A DNA stretch of 64,000 nt from Bacillus mesophilus (GTDB lineage: Bacteria; Bacillota; Bacilli; Bacillales; SA4), in contig NZ_JAAIWM010000001.1 of assembly GCF_011008845.1 (NCBI RefSeq), positions 372,001 to 436,000 of the forward strand, given 5' to 3'. How positions within the stretch are numbered: the first letter of the stretch is position 1; each line of letters opens with the position of its first letter. The translations under genes were made by a program, and so were the position numbers. The notes under the pieces are model-generated. The model saw nothing but the letters and a program-made list of their open reading frames with translations, searched no databases and was not told the origin of the DNA. This document shows, one piece after another, positions 34,377-43,440 of the stretch.

Positions 34377-35364
34377 ATACGTTCAAATCAACGATCGAGT
34401 CTTGGGATAATATTCTTCCTTTAATCTCACCTAATAAAGCTTTAAATCGTTCATTAGCATTTTCAACATCCATCTTCTTATGAAAAACATTGAATAGAAC
34501 AAGATCCCTTAAGTTAAGGAATAACGGTAGTTTTTTAAGGATCGAATGATCAATATGAAACTCCTTCTCATAGCCTTTAAGAAATTGCTCTAATAGAACT
34601 TTTGAAAACTCAGTTCGCTCCTGCTTATTACCATTTTGAAATTTGTACCAAGCACTATAATAGATGGGAATGGCTATATCATGGACAAACCAAAAATATT
34701 GGGAATCATCGAAATCGAATAATTGAAGCTTACCTTCGTGCAAGAAGAAATTACCAGAATGGATATCACTATGAATCAGACCATACGTTTCCTTGCTTTT
34801 TGGTAAACTTTTAACTGTATGGACTAGCTGGTCTGCTACCTTATTGAATTGTAGGTCTGTGAAAGGTAATACCTTCTCTGGATATAAAAGTTCCTCTTCA
34901 TCCCACTGTGGCCTTTTCACACCTGATGGTTCAAAGCTTGTAGTTAACCGGTGGAGTTGACCCGTAGTTCTACCCCATTCATAAAAAAGATTGTCATTAA
35001 ACATCTCTGACTGAATCTCGATTCTATTACCAGGTGCCTTTTCAAATAGACTTGCATAGAAAAAGCTACCTTCTACTGGAAGCGTGACCACATAACTTCC
35101 CTCACTTGAAGAATAAGGTTTTGAAACATTTACACCATTCTGATGTAGATAGTTAACCCATTCAAGCTCAGCCTCTATTTGTCCTGGTGATCGATGTGAG
35201 CTATGTGTAAGTCTTAAGATGGTTGGTTTACCATGATAGCTTACTTCAAAAATGTAGCTTTCAAAATCACCTAATTTCCTATATTCCTTTGTATCAGCTC
35301 CATAACCTTGGCCAGCCTTATGAACTAAGTCTTCAGAAAAAAGTCGATCCACACTCTGTTCCAT
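34375..35364 (-). CDS. Aminoglycoside phosphotransferase-fold kinase
   Basis: 329 aa of the APH/choline kinase-like fold. Catalytic loop H-S-D-I-H-S-G-N-F near residue 203 has the H-x-D-x5-N pattern, and the metal-binding D-F-D-D near 220 follows. ATP-binding lobe in the first 90 residues has R-L-T-H-S. Such family members phosphorylate small alcohols, sugars or amino acids; a drug-resistance function is not implied. GAGGAGA precedes the ATG. Single gene; substrate unknown. Confidence 0.82.
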   Translation of the reverse strand: MEQSVDRLFSEDLVHKAGQGYGADTKEYRKLGDFESYIFEVSYHGKPTILRLTHSSHRSPGQIEAELEWVNYLHQNGVNVSKPYSSSEGSYVVTLPVEGSFFYASLFEKAPGNRIEIQSEMFNDNLFYEWGRTTGQLHRLTTSFEPSGVKRPQWDEEELLYPEKVLPFTDLQFNKVADQLVHTVKSLPKSKETYGLIHSDIHSGNFFLHEGKLQLFDFDDSQYFWFVHDIAIPIYYSAWYKFQNGNKQERTEFSKVLLEQFLKGYEKEFHIDHSILKKLPLFLNLRDLVLFNVFHKKMDVENANERFKALLGEIKGRILSQDSIVDLNV

Positions 35365-35475
35365 TATTGCTTCTCCTCTTCGGTATTCTACATTTTGTTT
35401 TCTAATCTTTTATTGCTCGTAAAGCGAAGCTCTTTTCTAAAAAAGAGCCATATATATTTCAACCCGTCAAGTGAA

Positions 35476-36396
35476 TTAAGGTAGCCGTAATGAACCTTCC
35501 CCAATAATTACAGCACTACCGCCTACAAGAACTTTACTAATCTTCCCCTCTATTCTTTCTAATGTGATTTCAATTCTACTAGGTCGACCCATTTCAATTC
35601 CTTGTTCACTTATTATAGTGATTAGACCATCATGGTGTTCAATGAGCTTATTTTCAACCAAATAGAAGCCTAATGGACCACTAGCACTACCAGTTGCGGG
35701 GTCTTCACTTATTCCCATCGCTGGGGCAAACATCCGACTATGTACATGGGCATCCTCTTGCTCTGTCTCCACTGAAAATGCAAAGATATGTCGTTTGTTT
35801 TCATCGTTAGAAAATAGTTTCTGCCATACATCCATTCGAAATTGAATTTTCTTCATAGCCTCAAGACTCTTGATTGGTATGAACAAAAATGGAATACCAG
35901 CTGAAATGGTTTGGATGGGAAGTTCAGTATCTAAATCTTGTTCATCTAGTGAAAGCAATGTTGCACAAGCTTTATAATCTAACATTTGATCTGTTACTTC
36001 AGGTATCGGTTGAATCATCTCGGCCTTTGTAATCTCACCGTTTTCAGCATATAAATGTAATGGCACTAGCCCTATATTCTCCTCCACTGTTAAAGCGGTT
36101 AATCCATCATGAGAGTATGGAGTCATCTTTTTCTCACCTAGCAAAAAGGCTGTACCAATCGTGGGGTGACCTGCAAATGGAAGTTCCATCGCTGGAGTAA
36201 AAATTTTCAATTTAAAATGTCGACGCTCTGTTGTCGGTGGAAAAAGAAAGACAGTTTCAGAAAGGTTTAATTCTTTTGCAATCATTTGCATTTGTTCTGA
36301 AGTGAGCCCCTCCCCGTTCGAAAATACAGCGAGCTGATTGCCTCCAAATAAAGTAGTCGTAAAAACATCTAGTAAGTTATAATTCAACATTCTCAT
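35476..36396 (-). CDS. PhzF-family isomerase
   Basis: 306 aa with two similar half-domains of the diaminopimelate epimerase-like fold. F-G-G-N-Q-L-A-V-F near residues 17-25 and L-N-L-S-E-T-V-F-L near 44-52 contain the catalytic Glu. P-F-A-G-H-P-T-I-G-T-A near 74-84 and D-P-A-T-G-S-A-S-G near 231-239 complete the active site. PhzF homologues outside phenazine clusters are common, and their substrates are mostly unknown. AAAGGAGA precedes the ATG. There is no phenazine cluster here. Confidence 0.88.
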   Translation of the reverse strand: MRMLNYNLLDVFTTTLFGGNQLAVFSNGEGLTSEQMQMIAKELNLSETVFLFPPTTERRHFKLKIFTPAMELPFAGHPTIGTAFLLGEKKMTPYSHDGLTALTVEENIGLVPLHLYAENGEITKAEMIQPIPEVTDQMLDYKACATLLSLDEQDLDTELPIQTISAGIPFLFIPIKSLEAMKKIQFRMDVWQKLFSNDENKRHIFAFSVETEQEDAHVHSRMFAPAMGISEDPATGSASGPLGFYLVENKLIEHHDGLITIISEQGIEMGRPSRIEITLERIEGKISKVLVGGSAVIIGEGSLRLP

Positions 36397-36496
36397 TATT
36401 TTTGTTCTCCTTTCAGCTTCATTCCACTATATGGTAATTATAAGGATATCTCAGATTTATGGCTAGTATTTTAATGTTTCTTTAATGTGGAATGAA

Positions 36497-36545
36497 AATA
36501 AAAAAACCTATTAATAAATGCAACATTTGCATTCATAATAGGTTT
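36497..36545 (-). terminator. Terminator of Spo0E-like gene
   Basis: AAACCTATT pairs with AATAGGTTT, with an inner AATGCA/TGCATT stem; T7 follows on the minus strand. Confidence 0.9.
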
Positions 36546-36549
36546 ACTA

Positions 36550-36810
36550 TTACTTTATTTTATTTATTGAAAGAATAGGTTGCATGACAAACAATGAAAT
36601 CGTATTTAGTACAGATTGATAAAAACCTACTCTATTTTCTAATATTTTATATGTTTGATAGTGGATAATTAATTGATCTAGTTCTTGGCTACACTTGATT
36701 GTTTCTTCACTAGTAAAACTTGTTTGCATAGCTGTTGAGATCATTTCTTCTCTTTTTAAGTTTATCTTCTCTAGTAACAGGCTTAAGTTATTACCAATCT
36801 CATCTTGCAA
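36550..36810 (-). CDS. Spo0E-like aspartyl-phosphate phosphatase
   Basis: 86 aa with a TTG start at 36810, nine bases after GGAGG. Two helices are linked around the signature S-Q-E-L-D-Q-L-I near residues 42-49, the motif that defines Spo0E-type phosphatases acting on Spo0A~P. The basic N-terminal helix I-N-L-K-R-E-E-M is also typical. It would delay sporulation by draining the phosphorelay. The spo0E gene sits near ykvA in B. subtilis as well, but whether this is the spo0E orthologue or a YisI/YnzD-like paralogue cannot be settled. Confidence 0.85.
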   Translation of the reverse strand: MQDEIGNNLSLLLEKINLKREEMISTAMQTSFTSEETIKCSQELDQLIIHYQTYKILENRVGFYQSVLNTISLFVMQPILSINKIK

Positions 36811-37026
36811 CTACTGTTCCTCCTTCAACCCTTTACACTACTAAAACACATTAACTTATTTGAATTATTACAAATTCTACTATTTATGTAAATAGAATCG
36901 CAAAATTAGACAAATTTTTCATATTCTTTTTTTCAAAAATATGTCACATTTTAGACATCTTTCTTTTATTAATTTTGTATTTTCAGTTAAACTATGGAGA
37001 AGAACATTCTTATTAGGAGTGAAACG

Positions 37027-37473
37027 ATGGGAAGTATAAAAAATGACTTGCCCGCTAAAGGAGTCAAGCAATATAGGACTAAGGCATTACAATATATAAA
37101 TGATCGAAAAAAAGCGAAGGAGCTAATTACTGAAGCTACTAAAAAGACAAAATCCGAAGTAGGAAGAGTGGAAAGTTTTCGTAATCAACTTCTTTTACTG
37201 GTTGATGCTTTCGATGATTGGGTTTCTGGTAGATATCGAGAGGTCCCTTATAAGACACTTTCATTAATTGTCATCGGAATTCTTTATTTCGTTGTTCCTA
37301 CCGATCTAATTCCAGATATTTTTATTGGAGCAGGCTATATTGACGATGCCACGATGATTGCCTTTATATTTAGGCAAATTGAACAGGACCTTCACAAATA
37401 TAGACTATGGAAGCAACACCAAAATCCAAATGCAGTTGAAACACATACTACTATTCAAACAGAAGATGAGTAA
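37027..37473 (+). CDS. ykvA: YkvA-like DUF1232 membrane protein
   Basis: 148 aa from the ATG at 37027 behind TAGGAGTG. The DUF1232 core V-P-Y-K-T-L-S-L-I-V-I-G-I-L-Y-F-V-V-P and T-D-L-I-P-D, then G-Y-I-D-D-A, lies at about 76-115 with one or two membrane segments. The first 70 residues are charged and helical. Function unknown; the P-x-D-x-I-P-D motif is conserved across bacteria and plants. In B. subtilis ykvA lies next to mtnD, as approximately here. Confidence 0.85.
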   Translation: MGSIKNDLPAKGVKQYRTKALQYINDRKKAKELITEATKKTKSEVGRVESFRNQLLLLVDAFDDWVSGRYREVPYKTLSLIVIGILYFVVPTDLIPDIFIGAGYIDDATMIAFIFRQIEQDLHKYRLWKQHQNPNAVETHTTIQTEDE

Positions 37474-37572
37474 ACTAAATCTCTCTAGCTCATGCTATTA
37501 GAAAACCATTTTAAGTTTTCTTCGAATCAACTACTGGTTCGCAAAAGATAGTCATGAAAAGGAGAGATTTTT

Positions 37573-38361
37573 ATGTCACGTATTATATACACTTTCTCGT
37601 TAATCCTCGTGTTTTTCTTTATTCCAAGTTCAATCAGTGCAGAGACAGAGGCTAAAAAAGTAGCCATTATAATTGATGATTTCGGGAACAGTATGAACGG
37701 TTCTAAAGAAATTTTAGCTTTACCTATACCACTTACGATTGCAGTTATGCCTTTTTTAGAAACATCAAAATCAGATGCAGAATGGGCTCATCGACTTGGG
37801 CATGATGTAATTGTTCATCTACCAATGGAGCCTCTTAAGGGAAAGAAAAGTTGGTTAGGACCAGGTGCAATTACGACTGATTTATCTTCAGATGAAGTTC
37901 GACTTCGTGTAACAGCTGCAATCAAGGATGTGCCTTATGCAATTGGAATTAATAATCATATGGGATCAAAAGTAACAGCCGATAAAAGAATCATGCGAAT
38001 CATCTTGGAGGTTTGTCGTGAGCAAGGACTTATTTTCATAGATAGTAAAACTAGTCCTAAAAGTGTAGTTGCTGAATTAGCAAATGAAATTGGAGTCCCC
38101 TATTTGGAGAATGAATTATTCTTTGATGATGTATATACAACCCAACATATTATTAACCAAACAAAAAGGTTAATTAAGCAACTACAAGTGAGAGATGAAG
38201 TGGTTGCTATTGGACACGTTGGACCTCCTGGTGAGAAAACAGCTGGAGTTATTAAGGAGTTTATCCCTGTTATAAAAACGAATGCCAGGTTTGTAAAGGC
38301 AGCCTCTCTTATAGAAGAAAGGGAGTTTATACAAGAAGAAAAGGCGCAAGCGCCCCGTTAA
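37573..38361 (+). CDS. Divergent polysaccharide deacetylase family protein (YibQ-like)
   Basis: 262-aa precursor with a signal peptide to about residue 23. The divergent polysaccharide deacetylase domain shows I-I-D-D-F-G near 34-39, H-L-P-M-E-P near 82-87, N-N-H-M-G-S near 128-133, and F-I-D-S-K-T near 155-160. The paired Asp and His residues would bind metal outside the membrane. Activity is unproven for the family. Its last codons (E-K-A-Q-A-P-R and the TAA) lie within the interspersed repeat at 38341-38460, so the repeat supplies the C-terminus. Confidence 0.88.
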   Translation: MSRIIYTFSLILVFFFIPSSISAETEAKKVAIIIDDFGNSMNGSKEILALPIPLTIAVMPFLETSKSDAEWAHRLGHDVIVHLPMEPLKGKKSWLGPGAITTDLSSDEVRLRVTAAIKDVPYAIGINNHMGSKVTADKRIMRIILEVCREQGLIFIDSKTSPKSVVAELANEIGVPYLENELFFDDVYTTQHIINQTKRLIKQLQVRDEVVAIGHVGPPGEKTAGVIKEFIPVIKTNARFVKAASLIEEREFIQEEKAQAPR

Positions 38362-38460
38362 GCCCCGACAAGCAAATGTTCCTAGAAGAAGAAAAGGGTG
38401 AACTTTCCTTTTATTCTTCTAGGGTTATTTGACCTCGAGGGGCTTGGCGCTGGAGCTAGA
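38341..38460. repeat. Interspersed Bacillaceae hairpin repeat (GGCGCAAGCGCC...GGCGCTGGAGCTAGA type)
   Basis: Begins AAGGCGCAAGCGCC and ends GGCGCTGGAGCTAGA. The outer arms GCGCC..AAGCCCC and GGGGCTTGGCGC pair, and an inner 17-bp stem (CCTAGAAGAA.. with ..TTCTTCTAGG) fills the middle. From memory this family, with variable centre, is scattered in many Bacillus and Geobacillus genomes. It overlaps the 3' end of the preceding gene. Confidence 0.82.
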
Positions 38461-38518
38461 TTTAAATGCACTGACCCTAGTTATCCACAAATGATTATTT
38501 TATAATTTCCTAAACAAT

Positions 38519-38566
38519 AAAAAAAGACGCCTTTCCTTATTTTTTAATGAAAGGCGTCTTCTTTTT
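38519..38566. terminator. Terminator of mtnWXBD operon
   Basis: AAGACGCCTTT pairs with AAAGGCGTCTT (about 15-nt loop), with A-run before and T-run after, acting in both directions. It follows mtnD on the minus strand. Confidence 0.88.
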
Positions 38567-38575
38567 GTAATTATA

Positions 38576-39109
38576 TTAAGCGTTCACTTCATCCTGCTCA
38601 TAAATTGGTACCCAGCCCTCTGGAGTAACAAATATACGAACCGCTACAACCTTACGATCTTCTTGAAGAGTAAAGAAGTGACGGACATTTTCTGGTACTG
38701 AAATTAAATCACCTGGCTCTAATCTAACATCAAAGAACACTTCATCTTTTCCTTGAATGATAAAGATTCCATGACCACTTACAATGAAACGAACCTCATC
38801 ATCTGTGTGATGATGCTCTTTTTGGAAGTTAGTTAAAAGCTGATCAAGATTAGGCGTTGCATCCGATAATGCAATAACATCAGCAGTTTGATAGCCTCTT
38901 CTTTCCGATATATCCTTAATTTCAGCATTAAACACTTCAAGTATTTCATTCTTTTGTTCATCAGATAACTGGAAGTTTTCACTTAAATGAGCTGGTAATT
39001 TTGAAATATCCCATTGCTCATATATAACTTCATTACTATTTAAAAATTCAGCTACCTTTACCTGATCCTCAATAACCTCATCACTACCATGAATACGAAT
39101 TGTTGCCAT
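38576..39109 (-). CDS. mtnD: Acireductone dioxygenase MtnD
   Basis: 177-aa cupin. The metal ligands H-H-H-T-D-D-E (His-x-His plus Glu, near 97-103) and a later His in R-H-F-F-T near 141 are present. With iron it oxidises the acireductone to 2-keto-4-methylthiobutyrate and formate; with nickel it yields off-pathway products. AAAGGGAGG precedes the ATG. Last gene of mtnW-X-B-D, separated from mtnB by a palindromic repeat. Confidence 0.95.
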   Translation of the reverse strand: MATIRIHGSDEVIEDQVKVAEFLNSNEVIYEQWDISKLPAHLSENFQLSDEQKNEILEVFNAEIKDISERRGYQTADVIALSDATPNLDQLLTNFQKEHHHTDDEVRFIVSGHGIFIIQGKDEVFFDVRLEPGDLISVPENVRHFFTLQEDRKVVAVRIFVTPEGWVPIYEQDEVNA

Positions 39110-39155
39110 TTTACTATTCCTCCCTTTGCGGTTTCAGTTTATATTTTTGCTTCAT

Positions 39156-39198
39156 CACATTAACGCATTGGGGGCCAGGCCCCCGATGCGTTAGTGTG
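39156..39198. repeat. REP-like palindrome between mtnB and mtnD
   Basis: Two 21-nt arms around one base, read CACATTAACGCAT..GGGGGCC and GGCCCCC..TGCGTTAGTGTG, pair completely with two G-U pairs. The ATGCGTTA flank and CCAGG centre match a palindrome family I recall from Bacillaceae intergenic DNA. It lies inside the operon and could protect or cut the message. Confidence 0.8.
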
Positions 39199-39208
39199 TT
39201 AAAGTGAG

Positions 39209-39829
39209 TTAACGAATGTTTTTGAGCATAAGCCTCTTTAGTTCAAAGCTAAATAGGAATTCACATGCTTCTAGATATCTTTTGGCTTCAAGTGGGGTTC
39301 TCCCCCACACTGTAATACCATGATTTTGTATTAACACTGCACCGGTATCTCCTGTAATATGAGGAATAAATTCCTGAGTTAAAGTTGGGATATGGGCATG
39401 GTTGTAAATAATAGGAACTGTAAAGGTTGCGTCTTCTTCCCACAGTCCAAATGCTTTGATAAGCTCCTGCTTTTGAAAGACAATCTCACCTTGCTCATAG
39501 AATAAATCTGACATCACATTGTTGTCTACGGTATGGACATGTAGGCAACATGCAGCTTTAGTTCTGTTATACACTTCTGTATGAAGCAGTGTTTCTGCAG
39601 ACGGCTTTAGATGAGTGTTCTCTACAGGGAGTCCTTCATTATTCACTAAAAGGAAATCTTCCTCAGTTCGTTTTCGTTTATCTTTTCCACTTGCTGTTAC
39701 TAGGAATGTTAAAGGCTCTTCTGTTACTTTAATAGATAAATTCCCGCTTGTTCCCGGAAACCAATCTCTCCATGCTAATTCATCCTTGATATCAGCTAGC
39801 TCATTCCATCTCTCTTGGATCGCACTCAT
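39209..39829 (-). CDS. mtnB: Methylthioribulose-1-phosphate dehydratase MtnB
   Basis: 206-aa class II aldolase-fold enzyme. The zinc ligands H-V-H near 99-101 and H-N/H-G-I near 170 lie in L-H-V-H-T-V-D and [17 protein letters not shown] near 24-32 is the aldolase family loop. It dehydrates methylthioribulose-1-P to diketo-methylthiopentyl-1-P. Its ATG overlaps the TGA of mtnX (ATGA), so the two are coupled. Confidence 0.95.
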   Translation of the reverse strand: MSAIQERWNELADIKDELAWRDWFPGTSGNLSIKVTEEPLTFLVTASGKDKRKRTEEDFLLVNNEGLPVENTHLKPSAETLLHTEVYNRTKAACCLHVHTVDNNVMSDLFYEQGEIVFQKQELIKAFGLWEEDATFTVPIIYNHAHIPTLTQEFIPHITGDTGAVLIQNHGITVWGRTPLEAKRYLEACEFLFSFELKRLMLKNIR

Positions 39830-40488
39830 AGCTTTACCACCCTTTGTTGCTGCAAATAGGTTATGACATCATGAAACGTTTCAAATGGGTGAAAAGGTAT
39901 GCCTAACTCAGTTAGCTTTTCCTTTAAAAAGTCACGGGCAAATACCGTGTGGGCCTGCTTGGCAGCTTGAAGATCTGTAATTGAATCACCTATAACAATA
40001 ATATGATCATCTTCATGAGCTAGTCTTTTGATAATAGTAGGTTTACAACAGCCACATCCGTTTTCACATGTCTCGTCACAGCTATTTGGCCATAGGATCT
40101 TAATTTTTTCATTAGAAAAATCAGATTCGTTACAATAAATAAATTCCTTACTGATAAGCCCTTCTAGTAGTGGATAAACAAAAAAATCAATTCCTCCACT
40201 AACAATGTAAAGTCGAATATCTTCTTCCTTTGTAAAATTTACAAAGTCAGCAAATCCTTTACGAATAATTGCAGTCTCTTTAAGAAAGTCAATAATTTCT
40301 TCTTTGAGAGTGGAAGGAAGAAGCGAAAACATCTTGCCGACTCCTTCTTGAATGGATATTTCTTGGGATAGGACTTGGTCTTTAATGCCATTCCATTCTG
40401 GAGGAGCAAACTGTTTCATTAATGCTATGATGTTATCCGTTTCAGTAATTGTCCCGTCAAAGTCGCAAAATATAACTGAATTCATCAT
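39826..40488 (-). CDS. mtnX: HK-MTPenyl-1-phosphate phosphatase MtnX
   Basis: 220-aa HAD phosphatase. Motif [10 protein letters not shown] (nucleophile Asp), motif II I-V-S-G-G near 96-100, and motif [12 protein letters not shown] near 163-169 are visible. A C-E-N-G-C-G-C-C cluster near 140-150 may bind zinc, as in B. subtilis MtnX. It removes phosphate from the enol intermediate. AGAGGT precedes ATG-ATG. Between mtnW (10 bp) and mtnB (4-bp overlap). Confidence 0.94.
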   Translation of the reverse strand: MMNSVIFCDFDGTITETDNIIALMKQFAPPEWNGIKDQVLSQEISIQEGVGKMFSLLPSTLKEEIIDFLKETAIIRKGFADFVNFTKEEDIRLYIVSGGIDFFVYPLLEGLISKEFIYCNESDFSNEKIKILWPNSCDETCENGCGCCKPTIIKRLAHEDDHIIVIGDSITDLQAAKQAHTVFARDFLKEKLTELGIPFHPFETFHDVITYLQQQRVVKL

Positions 40489-40498
40489 TTTTTACCTC

Positions 40499-41725
40499 TT
40501 ACAACCCCCATAGAGAGATTGCCTTCTTTAAATATTCATCCTGTTCTGCAGCATCCGTAAGGGTTTGACCTTTTTGTGTGGCTGTAATTGCTGCTCTAAA
40601 CGCTTTTCCACCGCCGATGGCACCATCAGGATGTCCGTGAACTCCTCCACCTGCATTAATCACTGAGTCGACACCAAAATCCTCAAATAATATTGGTACA
40701 AGTCCCGGATGAATTCCCGCTGAAGGTACAGGAAAAGGTTTCTTAAACGAATCTTCCTTCGTAAGCTCTGATGCAATACCTAGTGCTTCTTCTCTTTTTA
40801 AAGCAACACTTCCATATGGCGATGGAAACAGTGAGAAGTCAGCGCCAGCATATCGTAAAAGTTTCCCTAACAATAACGGATTGTGAATACCATAAAATTC
40901 TGAAGGGGTAAAAGCACCACTAACTGCTGGATGTGCCATGATTGGGATACCTACCTCTTTGTCTTCTGCTAAAGCTTGAAGTACGTCAAGACCGTAAGCA
41001 AATACATTAAATAGTAAGCAGTCTGCACCTAGTTCTTTTGCACGTTTTGCCTTGTCTAGTAAATCAAATGTTCGTCCTGATATATTAACGGCATATAAAG
41101 ATTTATGACCAGTCGTTTCATAAACTTCCTTTATTACTTCTTTACCCGTAGTAATTCGTTTCTCAAAAGGTGTAAGTGGATTTTCAAAAAGGATTTCATC
41201 ATCCTTTACTAAATCTACTCCACCTAAAAGTTGCTCTTTGAGCTGTTCTCTTAAATAAGTAAGATCCCGTCCAATTACTCCCTTAAATATACTCATTAAC
41301 AGGGGTCGATCATGAACTCCTAATTTAGCTCGGATACCATCAATTCCAAAGGTCGGACCTGGAAATGTTTGTTTCACCTCTTGTGGGAAATCTAAATCGA
41401 TTAATTTTACTTCACCGTCCAGTGATAACTTTCCAAATACGGTGGTTAAAATGGCTGGAATATCATGTGAGAAATTAGCGATTGGATACGCAACCTTTAC
41501 AAACCCGCGCTTTACCTGTTTCCCTAAATATTGATTAACTTGAGAACTGTCAGATAACTCCTCAACCGAGACAACCTCGCCTTTGTGTTTCTTAAGTTGC
41601 TCTTGCTGAAGCTGAGGAAGGTCAGTCCAAGATCCAATCGTTAATCCTAGAGCAATCCCTTCCCCTTTTTTCTGAAGGTCTCCTTTTGCATCATGTATGA
41701 GATATGTAGCTATGACACTTGCCAA
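40499..41725 (-). CDS. mtnW: RuBisCO-like 2,3-diketomethylthiopentyl-1-phosphate enolase MtnW
   Basis: 408 aa from the TTG at 41725, which has AGAGGTG six bases upstream; 17 further upstream codons lack a site. It is a type IV RuBisCO. The metal segment is G-V-D-L-V-K-D-D-E (Lys to be carbamylated, Asp, Glu) near 169-177. Substrate loops are F-P-G-P-T-F-G near 120 and H-P-A-V-S-G-A near 265, and [12 protein letters not shown] near 365 binds phosphate. It has no carboxylase role. It heads mtnWXBD under a SAM riboswitch. Confidence 0.95.
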   Translation of the reverse strand: MASVIATYLIHDAKGDLQKKGEGIALGLTIGSWTDLPQLQQEQLKKHKGEVVSVEELSDSSQVNQYLGKQVKRGFVKVAYPIANFSHDIPAILTTVFGKLSLDGEVKLIDLDFPQEVKQTFPGPTFGIDGIRAKLGVHDRPLLMSIFKGVIGRDLTYLREQLKEQLLGGVDLVKDDEILFENPLTPFEKRITTGKEVIKEVYETTGHKSLYAVNISGRTFDLLDKAKRAKELGADCLLFNVFAYGLDVLQALAEDKEVGIPIMAHPAVSGAFTPSEFYGIHNPLLLGKLLRYAGADFSLFPSPYGSVALKREEALGIASELTKEDSFKKPFPVPSAGIHPGLVPILFEDFGVDSVINAGGGVHGHPDGAIGGGKAFRAAITATQKGQTLTDAAEQDEYLKKAISLWGL

Positions 41726-41863
41726 ATAAAACACCTCTTTATACAAATAATCTATTTGCTTAGCTTCCCTTACCATTTATAAATTAAACAAGTTTGTTAA
41801 GGATTAGATGGATTGACTAATCCTTGTACATTTTTTAAAAGAAGGAGCTAAGTCATTATGTTC

Positions 41864-41895
41864 GAAAAAAATAACCTCTTCCTAAGAAGAGGTTA
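41864..41895 (-). terminator. Terminator of mtnW SAM-I riboswitch
   Basis: TAACCTCTTC pairs with GAAGAGGTTA (4-nt loop), with the T-run TTTTTTCG on the minus strand, 16 bp after the aptamer. Confidence 0.9.
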
Positions 41896-41910
41896 AATAC
41901 AATAACTTCC

Positions 41911-42028
41911 CCTTATCTCTCAGCTCTTACGCTGCAAGAATTAGCACCGTGCCTCAGATTCTGATGGGAATCTAAAGTCGGTTGCCGGGCTTCATCGGGC
42001 TAGTCCCTCCGCCTACTCTTGATAAGTT
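41911..42028 (-). ncRNA. SAM-I (S-box) riboswitch of mtnWXBD
   Basis: On the minus strand: P1 ACTTATC..GATAAG, the J1/2-P2 motif A-A-G-A-G-x-x-x-G-G-x-G-G-A-G-G-G, A-T-G-A-A-G-C-C-C-G-G-C-A-A-C-C, P3 TTAGATTC/GAATCTGA, and the core GGCACGGTGCTAATTC. All S-box elements are in order in 118 nt. High SAM should favour the downstream terminator, so salvage genes are expressed when SAM is low. Confidence 0.96.
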
Positions 42029-42082
42029 TTTATAATTGACGACGTACAACAGTCGTATAAATCATTTCTCAAATTACTATGG

Positions 42083-42111
42083 ATTATGACAGCATCAAAA
42101 ATAATTGTCAA
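42083..42111 (-). promoter_or_regulatory. Sigma-A promoter of mtnWXBD
   Basis: TTGACA, 17-bp spacer, CATAAT on the minus strand. The start site lies about 48 nt before the S-box. It is near consensus and close to the end of mtnE, which has no terminator of its own. Confidence 0.85.
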
Positions 42112-42142
42112 GCAATTCTTTTATTTCAGATCTTAAGGATCC

Positions 42143-43315
42143 TTAGAATATTTGAAGCTCTTTAATACGTGAGACAGCCTCTACTAGTCGATCCTCATCA
42201 GTAAGTAGCCCAACTCTCACATAACCTTCTCCATGTTCTCCAAAACCAATTCCAGGTGCCACAACAACATGAGCTTTTTCTAACAAATAGTCAGAAAAGC
42301 TAACTGATGTATAACCATCTGGAACAGGGAGCCATGCAAAAAAAGAACCAGGAGGAGCTTCTACCTTCCACCCAATTTTATTAAGCTCATATATAAATGT
42401 ATTACGTCTACTCTCATACTTCTGTACTAGCTCATCTACACAGTTCTGTGAGGATAAGAGGGCTGTTGCTGCTGCCTCTTGAACTGCCCCAAAAAGGCTT
42501 ACATACATATGGTCTTGTAAAAGATTAATTGCCTCTATTACACTCTCATTCCCAACAGCAAATCCGACACGCCATCCTGCCATATTATAGGTTTTTGAAA
42601 GAGTGTAGATTTCAATTCCTGTATCAATCGCACCATCTATTTCAAGAAAGCTTATTGGCTTTTTACCATCGAAACCAATTGCGCCATATGCAAAATCATG
42701 AACCACACATAGATTATGTTTATTTGCTAGTTGTACTGTTTCCTCAAAGAATTCTTTGGTTGCGACAGCACCAGTTGGGTTGTTTGGATAGTTTAAAAAC
42801 ATCAGTTTTGCCTGATCTAAAATAGCAGGATCTAGTTCATCATAATTTGGTAAAAATCGGTTTTCTGCTCTTAAAGGCATTAGTTCCATCTTTGCCTTTG
42901 CCAATTCTACTCCGGACCAGTAATCTGGATAACCTGGATCCGGCACTAATGCAATGTCACCTTCATTAAGCAAGCATTGTGGAACTTCCACTAACCCTGC
43001 TTTTCCCCCAAACAAAATAGCAACCTGCTTCTCTGGGTCCAATTTCACCCCATATTCACGTTCATAATATGTAACAATCGCCTCTTTTAAGAATGGTTGT
43101 CCTCTAAACTGAGAATATTTATGGTGTAAAGGATTCGTAACTGCCTCTTGCATAGATTTAACAATATGCTCTGGTGTAGGTTGATCAGGATTTCCTTGTC
43201 CCAAATTTATAACATCATGTCCTTGGGCAATTACCTTATTAACTTTTCCAACAAGGGTAGCAAAAAACTGAGTCGGTAACTTTTTAAGTATGTCAGATTG
43301 TTCAAACGTTTTCAT
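42143..43315 (-). CDS. mtnE: Aminotransferase MtnE of methionine salvage
   Basis: 390-aa class I PLP aminotransferase. The PLP lysine is in T-L-S-K-T-Y-N-M-A-G-W-R near 232-243, with N-Y-P-N-N-P-T-G near 168-175 and D-P-G-Y-P-D-Y near 106-112. In B. subtilis YkrV (MtnE) transaminates ketomethylthiobutyrate to methionine with glutamine, and MtnU then clears the keto acid. AAAGGAG precedes the ATG. No S-box is seen upstream. Confidence 0.92.
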   Translation of the reverse strand: MKTFEQSDILKKLPTQFFATLVGKVNKVIAQGHDVINLGQGNPDQPTPEHIVKSMQEAVTNPLHHKYSQFRGQPFLKEAIVTYYEREYGVKLDPEKQVAILFGGKAGLVEVPQCLLNEGDIALVPDPGYPDYWSGVELAKAKMELMPLRAENRFLPNYDELDPAILDQAKLMFLNYPNNPTGAVATKEFFEETVQLANKHNLCVVHDFAYGAIGFDGKKPISFLEIDGAIDTGIEIYTLSKTYNMAGWRVGFAVGNESVIEAINLLQDHMYVSLFGAVQEAAATALLSSQNCVDELVQKYESRRNTFIYELNKIGWKVEAPPGSFFAWLPVPDGYTSVSFSDYLLEKAHVVVAPGIGFGEHGEGYVRVGLLTDEDRLVEAVSRIKELQIF

Positions 43316-43440
43316 GATTTACTCCTTTAGTAACGTAATCTTTATTTATCTTATCTTATCTTTGAGTGAATAAGAAATTCAAACAAATGTTACTGAAGCT
43401 AGATTACTCCAAGTTATATTTAAAAAGAAAGTTATTGCAC

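Noticed and set aside
34375..35364. Aminoglycoside resistance gene
   Set aside because: Only the broad APH kinase fold is seen; no motif specific to drug-modifying enzymes, and chromosomal context is housekeeping.
35429..35450. GCTCTTTT/AAAAGAGC hairpin as terminator of the PhzF gene
   Set aside because: The stem is A/T-dominated and is followed on the minus strand by TTCGCTTTACG rather than a T-run.
35476..36396. Phenazine biosynthesis
   Set aside because: A lone PhzF homologue without other phz genes; family is widespread and functionally diverse.
41842..41893. 12-codon plus-strand frame with AAGGAG before its ATG, antisense to the mtnW riboswitch terminator
   Set aside because: Its sequence is dictated by the conserved terminator hairpin of the opposite strand; the ribosome-like site is likely chance.
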